Counted from the stretch's first letter, positions 1 to 8,973 are shown. The stretch is DNA of 64,000 nt from Massilia varians (GCF_027923905.1 NZ_AP026966.1:3535001-3599000), one strand, 5' to 3'. Numbers and translations are program-made. Notes: generated by a model from the letters alone, not told the origin.

Positions 1-15
1 CGGGGTATGCGTCAT
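1..15 (-). CDS. 5' end of a leftward gene cut by the window edge (five codons)
   Basis: Reading leftward, an ATG at 15-13 is preceded by a GGAGG ribosome-binding site at 24-20, and five codons (Met-Thr-His-Thr-Pro) follow before the window ends. The spacing of four bases is short but workable. Nothing can be said about the product. The stretch 25-242 between this start and the DUF488 gene shows no other gene and is presumably a divergent promoter region. Confidence 0.3.
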
Positions 16-242
16 ATTGCCTCCACGGGGTTCAGCAGGATACAAACGCGCTCTGCCGCTCCATGGCGTTACGAGGGTTGGCGGCACACACGATATGACC
101 GGGGTCGAAGCGCTTGGTTCCTCCCCGGCCACAGCCGAAGGCCGGTCCATCCGCCTACGGCGGCACCCCGAGCCCAGGCATGCGCCGCCCATCCGTGCGC
201 TGCGCGACAATGGATGCCCGACACGCGACGAGGTAAACAGGC

Positions 243-785
243 ATGGAACCGGTCTACACCATCGGTCACTCGAACCGCCCGATCGAAGAATTCCTGGCCC
301 TGCTGCGCGAGCACGGCATCGAACGCGTGCTCGACATCAGGACCGTGCCCAAGTCGCGCCACAATCCGCAGTTCGGGCAGGATCAGTTGCCGGCCGCGCT
401 CGCCCAGGCCGGCATCGGCTACGAATACATCCGCGAACTGGGCGGCCTGCGCAAGGCGCGCAAGGACACGCCGAACGGGGCCTGGCGCAATGCATCGTTT
501 CGCGGCTACGCCGACCACATGCAGACCGAGGAATTCAACACCCACGTCGACCTTGTCGCCCGCATGGCGCAATCGACCCGCTGCGCGCTGATGTGCGCGG
601 AAGCTGTGCCGTGGCGCTGCCACCGCTCGATGGTGGCCGACGCGCTGGCGGTGCGCGGGATACCGGCCGAGCACATCATCGGCAAGGGCAAGACCAGGCC
701 GCATACGCTCACGCCATTCGCGCAGGTCGAGGGCAAGCACATCACCTACCCGCCCGCGCCCGCGGACGCGCCGGACCCGCAATAG
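243..785 (+). CDS. DUF488 family protein
   Basis: The 180-residue product opens with the YTIGHSN motif typical of the DUF488 family and carries the other conserved blocks: LxDIRTVPxSR near residue 31, an EYxRELGG segment near 60 and a CAE-x3-CHRS-like block near 118-130 containing two cysteines. The biochemical role of the family is not settled; it is a soluble cytoplasmic protein with no signal peptide or membrane segment. The ATG at 243 follows a GAGG at 230-233. It faces the ABC transporter ATPase gene, their stop codons being two bases apart, so they are separate transcription units. I see no frameshift or unusual composition. Confidence 0.88.
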   Translation: MEPVYTIGHSNRPIEEFLALLREHGIERVLDIRTVPKSRHNPQFGQDQLPAALAQAGIGYEYIRELGGLRKARKDTPNGAWRNASFRGYADHMQTEEFNTHVDLVARMAQSTRCALMCAEAVPWRCHRSMVADALAVRGIPAEHIIGKGKTRPHTLTPFAQVEGKHITYPPAPADAPDPQ

Positions 786-787
786 TG

Positions 788-1528
788 TCAATCGCGCCGG
801 CGGTCCGCCAGGAACTGCCGGGCGCGCGGGTGCTGCGGGTTGGTGAAGAACTCCTCGGGCGTGGCCCGCTCGAGGATCCGCCCTTCGCTCATGAAGATCA
901 CGCGGTCCGCGACCTCGCGCGCAAAGCCCATTTCGTGGGTTACGCAGAGCATGGTCATGCCCTGCCCCGCCAGCGAGCGCATCACCCCCAGCACCTCGCC
1001 CACCATTTCCGGGTCGAGCGCGCTGGTCGGTTCGTCGAACAGCATGATCGGCGGGCGCATCGCCAGGGCGCGCGCGATCGCCACGCGCTGCTGCTGGCCG
1101 CCCGAGAGCGCGTTCGGATAGGCATCGACCTTGTGCGCCAGGCCGACCTGCTCCAGGAGCTCCATGGCGTACTCGCGCGCCTCCTTTGGCGAGGCGCGTT
1201 TCAGGTTCACCGGCGCCAGGGTGCAGTTTTCCAGCACCGTCAGGTGCGGGAACAGATTAAAGTGCTGGAACACGAAGCCGATCCCGGCGCGCAGCAGGTT
1301 GACATCCAGGCCCCTGGCGTGGATGTCGCGGCCATCGATGGCGATGCTGCCGCCATCGATTTCTTCGAGGCGGTTGAGGGTGCGGATCAGGGTCGACTTG
1401 CCGGAACCGGACGGGCCGCACACGACCACGACCTCGTTCTTTTCCACGGTTTCGCTGATGTCGACCAGCGCATGATAACGGGTCGCGCCGTGGCCGTACC
1501 ACTTGTTGACTTTATCGAGAACGATCAT
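788..1528 (-). CDS. polar amino-acid ABC transporter, ATP-binding subunit (GlnQ/GltL type)
   Basis: This 246-residue ATPase powers an amino-acid importer at the inner face of the cytoplasmic membrane. The Walker [10 protein letters not shown] is at 38-46, the Q-loop glutamine at 88, the signature LSGGQQQR at 141-148, Walker B with DEPTSALD at 165-172, and an H-loop THEMGFA further on. Length and motif order match the GlnQ/GltL/HisP group closely. It is the last gene of a four-gene leftward operon (binding protein, permease, permease, ATPase) and begins 14 bases after the second permease. The substrate cannot be read from this subunit. The set is complete and looks functional. Confidence 0.95.
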   Translation of the reverse strand: MIVLDKVNKWYGHGATRYHALVDISETVEKNEVVVVCGPSGSGKSTLIRTLNRLEEIDGGSIAIDGRDIHARGLDVNLLRAGIGFVFQHFNLFPHLTVLENCTLAPVNLKRASPKEAREYAMELLEQVGLAHKVDAYPNALSGGQQQRVAIARALAMRPPIMLFDEPTSALDPEMVGEVLGVMRSLAGQGMTMLCVTHEMGFAREVADRVIFMSEGRILERATPEEFFTNPQHPRARQFLADRRRD

Positions 1529-1542
1529 CGTTCACACCCTTT

Positions 1543-2250
1543 TTATGGAAGCTGCACGGCGCGCTTGCTGGATAAGCGGCGCTCGAGCAGGAAGGCCAGG
1601 CGGGACAGGCCGAAACAGAGGATGAAATAGGTCAGCGCCAGGATCAGATAGACCTCGACCGCCTGCGTGAACACCAGGGTGTTGACCTGGGTGGCGATGA
1701 AGGACACTTCCGACAAGCCGATGATATAGCCGAGCGAAGTCGCCTTGATGGTCGAGACCAGCTGGCTGACGATCGAGGGCAGGCCGTTGCGCAAGGTCTG
1801 CGGCAGCACCACCAGGCGCAGCGCCTGTGAATAGGACAGGCCCAGCGAGCGGGCGCTTTCCAGCTGCCCCTTGGGCAGCGCGCGGATGCCGGCGGCCACG
1901 ATCTCGGCCAGGTAGATGCCGTCGAACAGCACCAGCACCATCAGCATGGTGGTCGCCTGCCCGGTCTTGACGCCGGTAACCGCCGGCAGGAAGAAGTAGA
2001 CCCAGAACACCACCAGCAGCAGCGGCACGGCGCGCACCAGCTGCACGATACCCGCTACCGGCCAGCGGATGGCGGGGCGGCTGCTCACGCGCGCCACGCC
2101 CAGCAGCAGGCCGAGCGGCATCGCCAGCAGCAGCGCCCCGAGCGACAGCAGCACGGTCAGCGCCAGGCCGCCGAGGGGCCCTTCCGGATACTGGCCGACC
2201 AGGAAGTACAGCCAGTAGGTGTCGATTAATTCAAGGATCGAAGCCAGCAT
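1543..2250 (-). CDS. polar amino-acid ABC transporter, second permease subunit
   Basis: A 235-residue inner-membrane permease of the HisM/GltJK family with about five hydrophobic segments and the EAA-type loop that docks the ATPase (a region with LRNGLPSI and GLSEVSF around residues 155-185). An upstream in-frame ATG at 2304 would overlap the preceding permease by 47 bases; I chose the ATG at 2250 because TGAGGTCCCG lies directly before it, in which the upstream gene's TGA stop runs into the GAGGT ribosome-binding site, suggesting coupled translation. The protein should form a heterodimeric pore with the permease encoded just upstream. Confidence 0.92.
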   Translation of the reverse strand: MLASILELIDTYWLYFLVGQYPEGPLGGLALTVLLSLGALLLAMPLGLLLGVARVSSRPAIRWPVAGIVQLVRAVPLLLVVFWVYFFLPAVTGVKTGQATTMLMVLVLFDGIYLAEIVAAGIRALPKGQLESARSLGLSYSQALRLVVLPQTLRNGLPSIVSQLVSTIKATSLGYIIGLSEVSFIATQVNTLVFTQAVEVYLILALTYFILCFGLSRLAFLLERRLSSKRAVQLP

Positions 2251-2257
2251 CGGGACC

Positions 2258-2953
2258 TCATGCCGGACGGACCGGATAGCGCCGCTGGAACAGCCAGGCG
2301 GCAAACGAAATCAGGAGCGACACGCTCAAATACGCCAGGGTCGCGAAGGTGAACGCTTCCAGGCTGCGAAAACTTGCGGTTTCCACACGCGCGGCCTGGT
2401 ACATCAGTTCGGCGGCGCCGATGACGGTGGCCACGCTGGTGTCCTTCCACAGGTTGACGGTCTGCGACAGCAGCGGCGGGGTCGCCGCGCGCAAGGCCTG
2501 CGGCAGCAGCACCAGGCGCACGCTGGCCAGGCGCCCCAGGCCCAGCGAGCGCGCCGCCTCCAGCTGGCTGGGCGGCACGGCGCGGATGCCGCTGCGGATG
2601 TCTTCGGCCATGTGCACCCCGCTGTACAGCGACAGCGCGATCACGGCGCACACCGCTTCCGGGTTGTGCGCGTACAGGAATTCGCGCGCGTTCTCGGGCA
2701 GCAGCTCGGGGAAGGCGAAATACCAGAACAGCAGGTGCGCCAGCAGCGGCACATTGCGAATCGCTTCGACAATTGTCGAAGCGATTGCGCGCGCCAGCGC
2801 GAAGCTGGACGTGCGCATCACCGCCAGCACTGCGCCGAACGGCAGGGCGATGACGAAACTGCTGGCGGTCAGCTGGAGCGACAGGATGAGACCCTGCACC
2901 AGCCAGTCATGGTACTGGCCGGATTGCAGGATGCTGGGATCGAAAAACTGCAA
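2258..2953 (-). CDS. polar amino-acid ABC transporter, first permease subunit
   Basis: A 231-residue membrane permease of the HisQ/GltK type, with hydrophobic helices throughout and the conserved loop reading ALRAATPPLLSQ near residue 155 that matches the EAA coupling helix. The start is a TTG at 2953, nine bases after the stop of the binding-protein gene; there is no ATG nearby and no clear Shine-Dalgarno, so translation probably depends on coupling to the upstream gene. Its stop overlaps the ribosome-binding site of the second permease. Paired with that protein it would form the translocation channel. Confidence 0.9.
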   Translation of the reverse strand: MQFFDPSILQSGQYHDWLVQGLILSLQLTASSFVIALPFGAVLAVMRTSSFALARAIASTIVEAIRNVPLLAHLLFWYFAFPELLPENAREFLYAHNPEAVCAVIALSLYSGVHMAEDIRSGIRAVPPSQLEAARSLGLGRLASVRLVLLPQALRAATPPLLSQTVNLWKDTSVATVIGAAELMYQAARVETASFRSLEAFTFATLAYLSVSLLISFAAWLFQRRYPVRPA

Positions 2954-2962
2954 GGCGCGAAC

Positions 2963-3793
2963 TTAGATCTTGTCGGTGCTGATCTTGAAGCTGCGCTTGG
3001 CGATGTTGGGACGGGTGCCCGGGCCATACCATTTGTTGAACAGCTTCTCGGCTTCGCCGCTCGCTTCCAGGCCGCGCAGGGTCTCGTCGACCGCCGCCTT
3101 CAGGTTCTTCTCGCCCTTGCGCAGGCCGAGCGCGATCGATTCGACGCCGATGCTGGTGGGCAGGATGGTGAAGCCCTTGGCGGCCGCGCCCAGCTTGCCG
3201 TAGTCGGCCAGCAGCGAGGATTCGTCGTTGACGTAGGCCACGCCCTTGCCCTGGCGCAGGGCCTGGAAGGCCTGCTGGGTGTTGTCGAAGGTGACCACCT
3301 CGACGTTCGGCACGGCCTTGCGGATGTTGGTCTCCTGGGTCCCGCCGCGCACCGTGACGACCTTCTTGCCGGCCAGCTGGGGCAGCGCGGTGATGCCGCT
3401 CCCCGCGCGCACCATGACCTTCGAGCCGGTGACGAAGTGGGTCAGCGCGAAGTCCACCTGCGATTCGCGTTCCTTGTTGTGGGTGAGCGTGGCGGCCAGC
3501 ACGTCGACGTGGCCCTGCTGCAGCTCGGGGATACGGCTCGACACCGACATCTGCTTGAAGCGCGGCGTGACGCCGATCTTCTTCGCCACCGCGGTGGCGA
3601 TGTCGATCTCGTAACCGACCAGCTGGCGGGTCTTGGGGTCGATGAAGCTGTTCGGCTCGTCGGTGCCGAGCACGCCGAACACGATCTCGCCTTTTTTCTT
3701 GATGTCCGCGAGCTGGTCGGCCTGGGCGGCGGACGCAAACATGGTGGCGGACAGGGCGGCTGCGCCTATGAGGATGTGACGGCGGGTGAACAT
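2963..3793 (-). CDS. periplasmic amino-acid-binding protein of the ABC importer
   Basis: The 276-residue protein is the extracytoplasmic solute receptor (SBP family 3, GltI/GlnH-like) and first gene of the importer operon. It begins with MFTRRHILIG followed by a hydrophobic stretch and an AQA-type cleavage site near residue 25; the twin arginine plus small apolar residues could make it a Tat substrate rather than Sec, which I cannot decide by eye. The mature part starts with LADIKKKGEIVFGV, a family hallmark, and later has GYEIDIATAVAKKIG and a GVAYVNDESS segment. I moved the start from an upstream in-frame ATG (3820) to 3793, where GGAGAAGAAC precedes the ATG. Ligand class is polar or acidic amino acids by family. 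Confidence 0.93.
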   Translation of the reverse strand: MFTRRHILIGAAALSATMFASAAQADQLADIKKKGEIVFGVLGTDEPNSFIDPKTRQLVGYEIDIATAVAKKIGVTPRFKQMSVSSRIPELQQGHVDVLAATLTHNKERESQVDFALTHFVTGSKVMVRAGSGITALPQLAGKKVVTVRGGTQETNIRKAVPNVEVVTFDNTQQAFQALRQGKGVAYVNDESSLLADYGKLGAAAKGFTILPTSIGVESIALGLRKGEKNLKAAVDETLRGLEASGEAEKLFNKWYGPGTRPNIAKRSFKISTDKI

Positions 3794-3872
3794 GTTCTTC
3801 TCCAGACTACAACAATGCAATCGCAGGAGTATACGGCATGATCTTGCGTGGCCGAACGATCAATTCGCCATA

Positions 3873-3886
3873 AGAACATGCGTTCT
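3873..3886. promoter_or_regulatory. inverted repeat AGAAC-N4-GTTCT in a divergent promoter region
   Basis: Five-base arms separated by ATGC lie between the divergent binding-protein gene (start 3793) and the exonuclease gene (start 3976). It could be an operator for either, but there is only one copy and no proven regulator. The surrounding 180 bases are AT-richer than the genes and should hold both promoters; I found no convincing -35/-10 pair. Confidence 0.25.
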
Positions 3887-3975
3887 CGACTATAAGCACC
3901 GGACAGCGTCTACATCCATGTTGACGCTCCGGCATGCTAGAGTTGCAAGCAATTGTGCAAGCTTTTGGAGGCAAG

Positions 3976-4773
3976 ATGCTGGTCGTAACCTACAACGTCA
4001 ACGGAATCGGCGCCAGGATCGGCGCCCTGCTCGACTATCTCGCGGAGCGCCGGCCCGACGTGGTCTGCCTGCAGGAGCTGAAGGCGCCGCAGGAGAAATT
4101 TCCTGAAGCGGCGATCCGGGAAGCCGGCTACCACGCGATCTGGCACGGCCAGAAGAGCTGGAACGGCGTCGCCATCCTGACCCGCGACGGCCCGGCCCAG
4201 GAGTTGCAGCGCGGCCTGCCGGGCGACCCGACGGACGAACAGAGCCGCTACATCGAAGCGGTGTACCAGGGCCTGCTCGTGTGCGGACTGTACCTGCCGA
4301 ACGGGAATCCGGCGCCGGGGCCGAAGTTCGACTACAAGCTGGCCTGGTTTGAACGGCTGATTGCGCGCGGCGCCGAACTGCTGGAGGCCGGGGTGCCGGT
4401 CGTGATGTGCGGCGACTTCAACGTGATTCCGACCGAGCTGGACGTCTACAAGCCGGAGCGCTGGGTCGACGACGCCCTGTTCCGGCCCGAATCGCGCGCC
4501 GCCTTCGAGCGCCTGATGGCGCAGGGCTGGCTAGATGCGCTGCGCGCGCTGTATCCGGACCAGGTCATCTACACCTTCTGGGATTACTTCCGCAATGCCT
4601 TCGGGCGCGACGCCGGCATCCGCATCGACCACCTCCTGCTCAGCCCCGCGCTGGCGCCGGCGCTGCGCGCCGCGGGTGTCGACAAGTTCCAGCGCGCCAA
4701 GGAAAAACCGAGCGACCATGCGCCGACCTGGGTCGAGCTCGACATGGCCGCCGTGGTGCAGCCGAAGGCTTGA
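3976..4773 (+). CDS. xth: exodeoxyribonuclease III family AP endonuclease
   Basis: A 265-residue nuclease of the ExoIII/XthA branch that cuts DNA at abasic sites and removes 3' blocking groups in base-excision repair. All catalytic residues of the family are present: Asn7 in NVNG, Glu34 in QELK, Tyr106 in LYLPNG, Asp147 and Asn149 in GDFN, Asp218-His219 in RIDHLL, and Asp247-His248 in SDHAP. An upstream in-frame ATG at 3934 exists, but the ATG at 3976 has a textbook GGAGG at 3967-3971 and gives the normal family length. It is a monocistronic gene divergent from the amino-acid importer. Confidence 0.95.
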   Translation: MLVVTYNVNGIGARIGALLDYLAERRPDVVCLQELKAPQEKFPEAAIREAGYHAIWHGQKSWNGVAILTRDGPAQELQRGLPGDPTDEQSRYIEAVYQGLLVCGLYLPNGNPAPGPKFDYKLAWFERLIARGAELLEAGVPVVMCGDFNVIPTELDVYKPERWVDDALFRPESRAAFERLMAQGWLDALRALYPDQVIYTFWDYFRNAFGRDAGIRIDHLLLSPALAPALRAAGVDKFQRAKEKPSDHAPTWVELDMAAVVQPKA

Positions 4774-4847
4774 ACCTTATCGGGGTGCAAAGCTTGCGCG
4801 CGCTTGCGCTATGATGCTGGTCCGTTTCACAAACAGCCCTGCGCGCC

Positions 4848-5471
4848 ATGCTCACGCCCGAACAATTCTTCGGCTTTCTTACCGCCGCCATCCTGATCAC
4901 GCTCTCGCCCGGCCCCGACAACATGATGGTGCTGGGCGCCGGCATCGCCAAGGGACGCGCGCGCGGCATCGCCTTCGGGCTGGGCTGCGCGCTCGGCTGC
5001 CTGAACCACACCCTGCTGGCGGTGATCGGCGTCAGCGCCCTGATCGCGGCCTCGCCCGCCGCCTTCACGGCGCTGAAGATCGCCGGCGGGCTGTACCTGA
5101 TCTGGATGGGCGTCCAGGCGCTGCGCAGCCGTGGCGGCGCGCGCGTGGCGGGCAGCGTGCCGGACGAGTCGGCCCGCCAACTGTTCTTCAAGGGACTGCT
5201 GGCCAATGCCATCAACCCGAAGGTGGTGCTGTTCTTCCTGTCCTTCCTGCCGCAGTTCGTGGCGCCGGCGCGCGGCGACGCGAACTGGCAGATCGCCTGG
5301 CTGGGACTGGTGTTTACCGCGCAGGCGGCCGTGCTGTTCGGGCTGCTGGGCTATTTTTCGGGCGCGATCGGGCAGTGGCTGAACCGCACGCCGCGCGCCG
5401 GCATGTGGCTGGATCGGATCGCCGGCGCCATCTTCGTGGGCCTGGGCCTGCGCCTGATCGTGGCGCGCTGA
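4848..5471 (+). CDS. LysE/RhtB family amino-acid exporter
   Basis: The 207-residue inner-membrane protein has about six hydrophobic segments and the family N-terminal signature: a helix followed by SPGPDNMMVLGAGIAKG around residues 20-36 and LGCALGCLNH just after. Later motifs (KGLLANAINPKVVLFF near 119-134) are also characteristic of RhtB-type exporters of homoserine, threonine or other neutral amino acids; the substrate cannot be assigned. The gene starts 74 bases after the exonuclease gene, has no strong ribosome-binding site, and converges on the GH31 gene 34 bases downstream. Confidence 0.9.
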   Translation: MLTPEQFFGFLTAAILITLSPGPDNMMVLGAGIAKGRARGIAFGLGCALGCLNHTLLAVIGVSALIAASPAAFTALKIAGGLYLIWMGVQALRSRGGARVAGSVPDESARQLFFKGLLANAINPKVVLFFLSFLPQFVAPARGDANWQIAWLGLVFTAQAAVLFGLLGYFSGAIGQWLNRTPRAGMWLDRIAGAIFVGLGLRLIVAR

Positions 5472-5505
5472 GCCCGGTCCGGCGATCCGTTTTTCACCTC
5501 AACGC

Positions 5506-7893
5506 CTACAGCGTGATCGCCACCTGGCTTGCGGGCTGCTTGCGCGCCGCCAGCGGCACTTCCAGCAGCTTGTGGCGGCTGTTCCAGCTAAAGGCAACGG
5601 CGCGCCCGTCCACCGTTACCGCGCGCGGTTTCTTCTCGACGTTGTGCACCTTGAGCGCGAAGCCGCGCTCGGCGGGCACCTGCGCCTTGCCGGTCTCGGT
5701 CTGCAGGCCGATCTCGAGCTTGCCGGCAGCAAAGCTGCTGGCGAAGCGCACGATCTCGTACTTGCCCTTGGCGTAGGCATCAGCCGTTTCGCCGTCGTCG
5801 TCGTACATCCGGCCCGCGCCGCTGGCCACGCTGGCGTCGTGGTAGTAATGCAGGTCGATGCTCCGGGTCGAGTAGTCGCGCGTGGTCTGCACCACCTTCG
5901 CCATCGGGATGAAGGCGCCGGCCCGCACGTACACCGGGATATGCGCCTCTTCCGGCTTGACCACCTCGGTGATGCCGCCGCGGTGCTTCTCGCCGGTGTG
6001 GAAATCGAACCAGACGCTGTCCTTGACCGGGAAGTGGACTTCCTTGCGGGTCGCGCCCGGCTCCACGATCGGCGCCACCAGGAAGTCATGGCCCCACAGG
6101 TAGGTCGAGGACATCGCGGTCGCCTCGTCTTCCTCGAACAGCACCGGGCGCATCAGCGGCATGCCGGTCTGGCTGTTCTCGAAACCGAGGGTGTAGTTAT
6201 ACGGCAGCATGGCATAGCGCAGCCAGACCGCTTCGCGCGCCAGCACCTTGGTGCGCTCGGAGCGGAACACCGGTTCCGGCGCCACTTCGGACTGGGCGTG
6301 CGGACGGAAGATCGGCTGGAACACGCCGTACTGCAGCCAGCGCACGTACAGCTCGTCGTCCAGCACCGGGCCGGCGAAGCCGCCCAGGTCCGAGTGCATG
6401 TAGCCCAGGCCCTGCATGCCCATCTGCAGCGAGATCTCCATCTGCGACTGCAGCCCGCCCCAGCCGCGGCTGACGTCGCCCGACCAGGGGATCATGCCGA
6501 AGCGCTGCGAGCCCGAGTAACCGGCGCGCATCAGGATGAAGGGGCGCTCGTTCGGGAAGTCTTTCTGGTAGCCTTCCGCGATCAGGCGCGCCCAGTCGTG
6601 GCCGTAGACGTTGTGGACCTGGTCGGCGGTCTTTCCGCCACCGTGCCGCACCCAGGACGGATGCACTTCCGGCTCGCCCAGGTCGCCCCACCAGCCGCCC
6701 ACGCCGCCGTTTTTCAGCTCCTTGTAGATGTTCCAGAACCAGTCGCGGCCCGGCTGGCTGTACAGGTCGATCAGGCCCGTGTTCCCGAAGTAGAAGTCGT
6801 AGGTGGCGGGCTTGCCGGAAGCATCAAGCGCCAGCACCTTCTGCTGGACCGCTTCCTGCCAGCGCTGCGAGGTCGTCAAGACGAAAGGCTCGGTGATGAC
6901 GATGGTCCTGACACCCTTCCGTTTAAAGTCGGCCATCATCTTCTCGGCGGTCGGGAAGGTGTCGCGATCCCAGGCCAGGTTGCCCATCGTGCCCTTGACC
7001 TCCTTGCCGAACCAGTACAGGTCGAGCACCACGGCGTCCAGAGGGATCTTCTCGGCGGCAAACTTCTCGACCACGGCGCGGGTTTCAGCCTCGCTCTTGT
7101 AGCCGAAGCGGCTGGCGAAGTTGCCGAAGGCCCAGCGCGGCGGCAGCGGCTGGCGTCCGGTCAGGCTGGTGTAGTTGGCCATCACGTCTTCCCAGCTGTC
7201 GCCGGCCACCACCTGGTAGGTCTTGCGCCCGCCGATCACTTCGTAGCGCAGGGTGCCGTCCTTGCGGCTGTCGAAGTCGAGGAAGCCCACCTGCGGATTG
7301 TCGAAATGGATCGCATATTTTTTCGAGGACAGCGCGACCGGAATCGTGTAGTTGAGCAGTTGCGAGGTCTTGCCATAGCCGTAGTCGGCCTTGTTGTACA
7401 GCTGGAAGCGGTTGCCGCGGCGGTTCATGCCGACCGCGCGCGCGCCGGCGCCGTACAGGGCCTCGCCCTCGTCCAGCGCGAACTCGATGGTTTCCAGCTT
7501 GTCGCCCTTGGCGTAGCCGCGCTTCTCCGCCACCAGCGGCTTGCCCTTGTACAGGTAGCTGATGCGGAAGGGCTTGCGCTCGACCAGCACCGTGATGCCC
7601 GGCGTGGCGAACTCGATCCGGCCGGCGTCTTCCTTCAGGCTGGCCTGGATGCCGGCGGGCGGCAGCACCACCGCATGCGAGGCCGGGTCGTGCTGCTGGC
7701 CGTTCGGGATAAATGTAGTCTCGACTACATGGGCCGAATAGGGCTTGATCAGGTAGCGGCCGTCGCTGGTGGCCAGTTCCAGCGTGTTCCGGTTGAGGGC
7801 ATGGCCTTGCAGCTGGCGCTCGGCGTTCTGGGCATAGGCAAGCGGACTGGCCATCATGCAGAGCAGAAGCCGGGCGATCGTGGTTTTCGTCAT
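5506..7893 (-). CDS. exported GH31 alpha-glucosidase or 4-alpha-glucosyltransferase
   Basis: The 795-residue enzyme starts with a Sec signal peptide (MTKTTIARLL... with cleavage after Ala21 in LAYA-QN), so it acts outside the cytoplasm. An N-terminal galactose-mutarotase-like domain precedes the barrel; the GH31 nucleophile is Asp404 in WWGDLGEPE and the acid/base Asp473 in SGDVSRGW. A beta domain with YDDDGET near the C-terminus fits the DUF5110 tail. Spacing of the two aspartates and local sequence resemble Cellvibrio Agd31B, an oligosaccharide 4-alpha-glucosyltransferase, so transglycosylation of malto-oligosaccharides is a good alternative to hydrolysis. I took the ATG at 7893 rather than an upstream in-frame one (7962), because only the former puts the signal peptide at the N-terminus. 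No TonB receptor or sugar regulator is adjacent. Confidence 0.92.
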   Translation of the reverse strand: MTKTTIARLLLCMMASPLAYAQNAERQLQGHALNRNTLELATSDGRYLIKPYSAHVVETTFIPNGQQHDPASHAVVLPPAGIQASLKEDAGRIEFATPGITVLVERKPFRISYLYKGKPLVAEKRGYAKGDKLETIEFALDEGEALYGAGARAVGMNRRGNRFQLYNKADYGYGKTSQLLNYTIPVALSSKKYAIHFDNPQVGFLDFDSRKDGTLRYEVIGGRKTYQVVAGDSWEDVMANYTSLTGRQPLPPRWAFGNFASRFGYKSEAETRAVVEKFAAEKIPLDAVVLDLYWFGKEVKGTMGNLAWDRDTFPTAEKMMADFKRKGVRTIVITEPFVLTTSQRWQEAVQQKVLALDASGKPATYDFYFGNTGLIDLYSQPGRDWFWNIYKELKNGGVGGWWGDLGEPEVHPSWVRHGGGKTADQVHNVYGHDWARLIAEGYQKDFPNERPFILMRAGYSGSQRFGMIPWSGDVSRGWGGLQSQMEISLQMGMQGLGYMHSDLGGFAGPVLDDELYVRWLQYGVFQPIFRPHAQSEVAPEPVFRSERTKVLAREAVWLRYAMLPYNYTLGFENSQTGMPLMRPVLFEEDEATAMSSTYLWGHDFLVAPIVEPGATRKEVHFPVKDSVWFDFHTGEKHRGGITEVVKPEEAHIPVYVRAGAFIPMAKVVQTTRDYSTRSIDLHYYHDASVASGAGRMYDDDGETADAYAKGKYEIVRFASSFAAGKLEIGLQTETGKAQVPAERGFALKVHNVEKKPRAVTVDGRAVAFSWNSRHKLLEVPLAARKQPASQVAITL

Positions 7894-7995
7894 GGGTCTC
7901 GGTTGTTGTCGTTGAACGCAACCGAGAGCATGACAGAAATTCGCGCGCTGAAAAAGTAGCAATGTAATTAAATTACATAGTGACGGGCAAAAACC

Positions 7996-8973
7996 CTAGC
8001 GCAGGTAGGACATCACATTGTTCGCCACCCGCGCCGCTTCGGCATCGGTGAGCGGTAGGCTGCGGAAGGCCGCCCAGGCCTCGCGCGGGCGTACCTCGAT
8101 GCCGATCTCGGCATCGGAGCCGTACAGCACCCGCTCCATGCCGACCTGGCGCAGGCGCCGCACCAGGCGGCGCGCGTCGGCGGCCGACAGTCCGGGTCGG
8201 GCAAACGCGGTCACGTCGACCCAGACGTGGCGCATGCGCGGATCCTGGCGTGCGGCGGCATCGGCCAGCACCGCCAGCGCGGCCAGTTGCGGCGAGGCGT
8301 CGCGCGCACCCGGCCGGTCGCCGGTGTACGCGACCTGGATCGGCACGTCGGGGGCGTGCGGCAGCAATTGCTCGAGCAGCAGGCGCGCCTCGCGCACGTC
8401 GGTCTCGTGCAGCTGCAGGACGATCGCCATGCCGCGCGCATTGGCCGAGCGAAACACGCGGCGCAGGCGCTCGAGCTGCTGCGGGTCGTCCAGCTCGACG
8501 CCGCCTGAAGCCGGCTGCAGCTTGATGCCGCGCCCGAACTCCGGACTGGCGGCGCAGCGCGCCAGTTCGGCCAGCGCGTAGTCCCTGAGCGGATCGACGC
8601 TGCACAGCGCCACCAGGCGCTCGGGGTACTCGGCGGCCTGGCGCGCGGCCCAGTCGTTCTCGGCGCGCACCCGGGCATACTCTTCCGCGAGCGAGCGCGC
8701 CGGCTGTCCGTACACGTAGGCGACCGACAGCACGGCGGCGCGTTCGATGCCGGCCGCATCCAGCTGCGGGATCAGGTCCTGGGCCGAGACCGGACGCATG
8801 GCGCTGGTGGCCGACATGAAGGCCGCCGCCGCCGGGCTGTAGACATATTGCTGGTGGTCGGCCACCGGCATCGCCGCCGCGACCGCGCGCGTGGGTGCCG
8901 CGGGAGCGGCGCTGGCTACGCCGCTGCAGGCCAGCGCCACGGCGGCGCAGCACAGGACGGGAAGACGCTTCAT
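7996..8973 (-). CDS. secreted amidohydrolase-fold protein, probably catalytically altered
   Basis: The 325-residue protein begins with a signal peptide (MKRLPVLCCAAVALACSGVASA) after a GCGAGGT ribosome-binding site; an upstream in-frame start would bury the signal. The remainder follows the TIM-barrel metal-dependent hydrolase family (COG2159-like): DLIPQLDAAGIERAAVLSVAYVYG near 69-92, then LVALCSVDPLRDYAL, GRGIKLQPASGGV and a C-terminal RVLYGSDAE. The usual N-terminal metal motif (Asp-His-x-x-His-like) reads ADHQQYVYSP here, and the barrel motif normally written AHxxG reads AYTGD. Two or three metal-binding histidines therefore appear replaced, while the LQLHE histidine and the final aspartate remain. 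It may be a pseudoenzyme or use another mechanism. Codon use is normal and the frame is intact. Confidence 0.75.
   Translation of the reverse strand: MKRLPVLCCAAVALACSGVASAAPAAPTRAVAAAMPVADHQQYVYSPAAAAFMSATSAMRPVSAQDLIPQLDAAGIERAAVLSVAYVYGQPARSLAEEYARVRAENDWAARQAAEYPERLVALCSVDPLRDYALAELARCAASPEFGRGIKLQPASGGVELDDPQQLERLRRVFRSANARGMAIVLQLHETDVREARLLLEQLLPHAPDVPIQVAYTGDRPGARDASPQLAALAVLADAAARQDPRMRHVWVDVTAFARPGLSAADARRLVRRLRQVGMERVLYGSDAEIGIEVRPREAWAAFRSLPLTDAEAARVANNVMSYLR

Noticed and set aside
69..791. Long open frames opposite or within real genes (for example 69-791 minus, 9154-10689 minus, 22851-26357 plus, 31739-35209 minus).
   Set aside because: They are shadows caused by high GC content: repetitive Arg/Ala/Gly/His-rich translations, no family motifs, and they lie antisense to genes with intact catalytic motifs.
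7713..7730. Perfect 18-base palindrome ATGTAGTC-TC-GACTACAT.
   Set aside because: It is inside the GH31 coding region and a palindrome of this size is expected by chance in 64 kb; no second copy was seen.
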